Notes under the pieces: model-generated | Seen by the model: the letters and a program-made list of their open reading frames with translations, nothing else | What the model was told of the DNA's origin: nothing | Database searches by the model: none | Translations under genes and position numbers: made by a program | NCBI GenBank assembly: GCA_903845315.1 | Contig: CAIMWY010000018.1 | Location: forward strand, 1 to 8,661 | DNA length: 8,661 nt | Source of the DNA: an uncultured Burkholderiales bacterium | Lineage (GTDB): Bacteria; Pseudomonadota; Gammaproteobacteria; Burkholderiales; Burkholderiaceae | Direction of reading: 5' to 3' | Shown: in pieces, positions 6,270 through 8,661 of the stretch | How positions within the stretch are numbered: position 1 is the first letter of the stretch | Layout of the letters: each line of letters starts with the position of its first letter

Positions 6270-6845
6270 TCAGCCCATGGGCCAAACCACGCCGTTGTCG
6301 TTCAACAAAGCGTCCAAGGGCATGTCGTGGGCCTCGGGCATGAAGTCGGGGATAAAGCCATGGGTAAAACCCAAGCCCACGGTGAAGGGGTGGGGCTGCA
6401 ACACCGCCAAGGTTCGGTCGTAAAAACCGCCGCCATAGCCTAAGCGAAAGCCGCCGGGTCCATAGCCCACGCAGGGCACGAACAACAAAGTGGGCACGAT
6501 CACTTCGGTGTCTTTGGGCTTGGGAATGCCGTAAGCGTCTTCTTCCATCGGACAGCCGGGGTACCAGACATGGAAGGTGAGGGTCTTGTGGGCTTTGTCG
6601 ACCACCGGCAGGCCAATGCGACGGCGCTGCGGTTGGTCGAGCAACTCGCCGTCTTCTTTCCAGCGGTGCAGGGCGGGCAGGGGGTCAAATTCGCCTTTGA
6701 TGGGCCAGTAAGCGCCAATCACGATGTCTGGCCGATCAAACAACCAGATGCGCATCACGCGCTGTAACAGGTCAGCCCGCTCCAAGCGATCAGGCAAATT
6801 CAAACGCTCTTCAATGAGCTGCTGGCGCAAGGTTTTTTTGTCCAC
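6270..6845 (-). CDS. 5-formyltetrahydrofolate cyclo-ligase
   Basis: A 191-residue enzyme of the MTHFS/YgfA family. It uses ATP to convert 5-formyl-THF to 5,10-methenyl-THF, returning a stored or inhibitory folate to the one-carbon pool. The hallmark GYGPGGFRLGYGGGFYDR spans 127-144, preceded by YGIPKP (105-110), with an N-terminal helix MDKKTLRQQLIEERLNL. The length is normal. The start is GTG; an in-frame TGA at 6852-6854 leaves little room for another start, and no strong ribosome site is seen. It is the first gene of a likely minus-strand operon with the TetR and MBL genes. It is divergent from the lytic transglycosylase gene with only 13 bases between start codons. In many proteobacteria this gene follows zapA/6S RNA (ssrS), but neither is nearby. 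Confidence 0.95.
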   Translation of the reverse strand: MDKKTLRQQLIEERLNLPDRLERADLLQRVMRIWLFDRPDIVIGAYWPIKGEFDPLPALHRWKEDGELLDQPQRRRIGLPVVDKAHKTLTFHVWYPGCPMEEDAYGIPKPKDTEVIVPTLLFVPCVGYGPGGFRLGYGGGFYDRTLAVLQPHPFTVGLGFTHGFIPDFMPEAHDMPLDALLNDNGVVWPMG

Positions 6846-6846
6846 A

Positions 6847-6852
6847 GATAAT
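6847..6852 (+). promoter_or_regulatory. Possible -10 box for the lytic transglycosylase gene
   Basis: GATAAT matches 5 of 6 -10 positions and ends 6 bases before the ATG at 6859, so transcription would begin at about the first codon. No recognizable -35 lies at 16-18 bases upstream. No Shine-Dalgarno sequence is present either. The box lies at the very start of the divergent cyclo-ligase gene. Weak, motif-only support. Confidence 0.25.
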
Positions 6853-6858
6853 CAGTGC

Positions 6859-8661
6859 ATGAAGTTGTCTGTCATTGTGTCATTGTTTGCTGGGGCATTT
6901 TTAGCCCTGTCCCTCTCCCAACCCACGGCGAATGCCGCCTCTGTGAGCACAGATGCCAAGGCAGACGCGGTCATCACCGACATGGCCGAAGCCTTCAAAC
7001 GCAGCGACCGCAAGCGCTTGAGCGCGCTGCTGCCCCAAAGCAAAGGGCATCCGCTTGAGCCCTGGGCTGCGTACTGGGAACTCAAAGCCCGCTTAGACGA
7101 AGCCAGCACACAAGAAGTGCGCAGCTACCTCAGCCGCTATGCGGGCACCTACCAAGAAGACCGATTGCGCAACGACTGGCTGCTGCTCTTGGGCAGTCGC
7201 CGCGACTGGGGAACGCTGGCCGACGAGCATCCGCACTACCGCATGCGCGACGACCGCGAACTGCGCTGCTATATCTTGACCGTGGAGTTGCTGGAAAAAG
7301 GTGCCCAGGCCAACCCCGGCTTGGCCGACGAAGTGCGGCGCAACTGGATGGCCATGCGCGAGGCCGATGACGGCTGTACCTTGGCAGCCGACCGCTTGTA
7401 TTTCTACAAGCAATTCACCGCGCTAGACATTTGGCGCAAAGCACGCTTGATGATGGAACACAACCGCCCACGCACCGCGCGCAACGCGGTTCAGATCGTG
7501 GCGCCCGATGCCAGCACTGCGGTGCAAGAGCTCTATGCCAACCCAGTCAAATATTTAGCCCGCCACATTGCAGCCCCTCAGAAAGTCCGGCAAGAACTGC
7601 TGGTCATGGCCTTGGTCAAAGTGGCCAGCACCGACCCCGACGCCGCCGCCAAGCTGATGAAGAACAAATGGCAGCCCTACCTCACCACCGAAGAGCGCCA
7701 CTGGATTTGGGGTGTGATTGGCCGTCAATCGGCCATGCGCTTAGATGAAGACACCCTGGAGCACTTCGCCCGGGTGGCCCACGACAAAGACCTCAACGAC
7801 GACATGCTGGGCTGGAAAACACGCGCCGCATTGCGCGCCGGCAACAGCCCCAAGTGGGCGGTGGTCGAGTCAAGCATCCAGGCCATGAGCGCTGAAGCAC
7901 GGCGCGACCCCACCTGGGTGTATTGGCACGCACGCGCTTTGCTGGCCCACAAACGGGTGACGCCACAAGTGCAGCAAGAAGCCAACACTGCGCTGGAAAG
8001 CATTGCCGGTGTGCGCGGTTTTTACGAGCAATTGGCGCTGGAAGAGTTGGGCCGCAAAGTTACGGCGCCGCCCCGCCCTGCCCCGCCAACGCCCGAGGAA
8101 ATGGAGACAGCGCGCAACAACCCATCGCTGCGGCGTGCGCTCTACGCCATTGCCATGGGCTTGCGCTCTGAAGGCGTGCGCGAATGGAACTACGCCACCA
8201 ACCTGGTCAACGCCCAAGGCCAAAGCGGGTTGATGAGCGACCGTGAATTGCTGGCCGCCGCACAGCTGGCCTGCGACCACCAGGTGTGGGACCGCTGCAT
8301 CAACACCAGCGACAAAACGCGTCAAGTGATGGACTTTGACCAGCGCTTTCCCATGCCCTTCAAAGACAGCGTGATTTCGCGTGCGCGCGACATCAACCTC
8401 GACCCCGCCTATGTCTACGGACTGATCCGCCAAGAAAGCCGCTTTGTGATGGACGCCCGCTCTGGCGTGGGTGCCTCGGGCCTGATGCAGGTCATGCCCG
8501 CCACCGCCAAGTGGACGGCCCGCAAGATTGGCCTGAACGGCTTCACCCCCAGTCAAATCACCGACCGCGACACCAACATCGCCATTGGCACGGGTTATCT
8601 GAAATTGGTGCTCGACAGCTTTGAAGGCTCCATGCCCTTGGCCGCTGCGGCCTACAACGCA
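6859..8661 (+). CDS. slt: Soluble lytic murein transglycosylase (Slt70-type), 601 codons, 3' end cut by the window
   Basis: A periplasmic murein hydrolase that cleaves MurNAc-GlcNAc bonds non-hydrolytically to leave 1,6-anhydro-MurNAc ends, in peptidoglycan turnover and recycling. The frame is open from ATG 6859 to the window end. Residues 1-26 look like a signal peptide (MKLSVIVSLFAGAFLALSLS, then a cleavage site after ANA). A long alpha-superhelical region follows, rich in Trp, Leu and Arg (about 30-490), as in the Slt70 doughnut. The catalytic SLT domain begins near 500: YVYGLIRQESRF puts the catalytic Glu at 526, then GASGLMQVMPATA (541-553), GTGYL and LAAAAYNA at the edge. Only the last part of the SLT domain is missing. 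No ribosome site is evident at the ATG. E. coli Slt70 is 645 residues, so about 50-70 more are expected. Confidence 0.95.
   Translation, partial: MKLSVIVSLFAGAFLALSLSQPTANAASVSTDAKADAVITDMAEAFKRSDRKRLSALLPQSKGHPLEPWAAYWELKARLDEASTQEVRSYLSRYAGTYQEDRLRNDWLLLLGSRRDWGTLADEHPHYRMRDDRELRCYILTVELLEKGAQANPGLADEVRRNWMAMREADDGCTLAADRLYFYKQFTALDIWRKARLMMEHNRPRTARNAVQIVAPDASTAVQELYANPVKYLARHIAAPQKVRQELLVMALVKVASTDPDAAAKLMKNKWQPYLTTEERHWIWGVIGRQSAMRLDEDTLEHFARVAHDKDLNDDMLGWKTRAALRAGNSPKWAVVESSIQAMSAEARRDPTWVYWHARALLAHKRVTPQVQQEANTALESIAGVRGFYEQLALEELGRKVTAPPRPAPPTPEEMETARNNPSLRRALYAIAMGLRSEGVREWNYATNLVNAQGQSGLMSDRELLAAAQLACDHQVWDRCINTSDKTRQVMDFDQRFPMPFKDSVISRARDINLDPAYVYGLIRQESRFVMDARSGVGASGLMQVMPATAKWTARKIGLNGFTPSQITDRDTNIAIGTGYLKLVLDSFEGSMPLAAAAYNA

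Noticed and set aside
7870..8556. 228-codon minus-strand open frame
   Set aside because: It is antisense to slt across the conserved catalytic region. No motif or ribosome site supports it.

Overview
The window looks like a dense, ordinary chromosomal segment from a betaproteobacterium, most likely Comamonadaceae (Limnohabitans/Rhodoferax/Polaromonas-like). This rests on moderately high GC, frequent TTG leucine codons and the character of the proteins, so the family-level placement is an inference. Nine genes fill almost everything. The only gap over 100 bases is the AT-rich 981-1115. I see no RNA genes, insertion sequences, CRISPR arrays or phage genes.

Left part (1-3704), amino-sugar locus: glmS (minus, 3' end outside the window) diverges from a small Lrp/AsnC regulator (plus) across the AT-rich intergenic region. 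That region carries three AT-rich dyads and a good sigma70-type promoter for the regulator. Convergent with the regulator is a Phd/YefM antitoxin plus PIN-domain toxin pair (minus), followed by glmU (minus). GlmS makes glucosamine-6-phosphate from fructose-6-phosphate and glutamine. GlmU performs the last two steps to UDP-GlcNAc; the intermediate GlmM step is not in the window. The regulator may control glmS and itself. The toxin-antitoxin pair looks like an accessory insertion between housekeeping genes.

Middle (3694-4581): a DUF6279-like lipoprotein on the plus strand is head-to-head with glmU, and the two proposed start codons share a CATG tetranucleotide.

Right part (4583-8661): a probable minus-strand operon runs 5-formyltetrahydrofolate cyclo-ligase, then a TetR-type regulator, then a metallo-beta-lactamase-fold protein that has lost several canonical metal-ligand residues. 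Divergent from the cyclo-ligase with 13 bases between start codons is a soluble lytic transglycosylase (plus), cut by the window end just after the catalytic region begins.

I did not find a clearly new multi-gene system. The points most worth a second look are the degenerate MBL protein with its TetR partner, the glmU/lipoprotein start overlap, the operator-like dyads around the Lrp promoter, and a recurring pattern of genes without Shine-Dalgarno sequences whose ATG lies 6-7 bases after a -10-like box, suggestive of leaderless transcripts.
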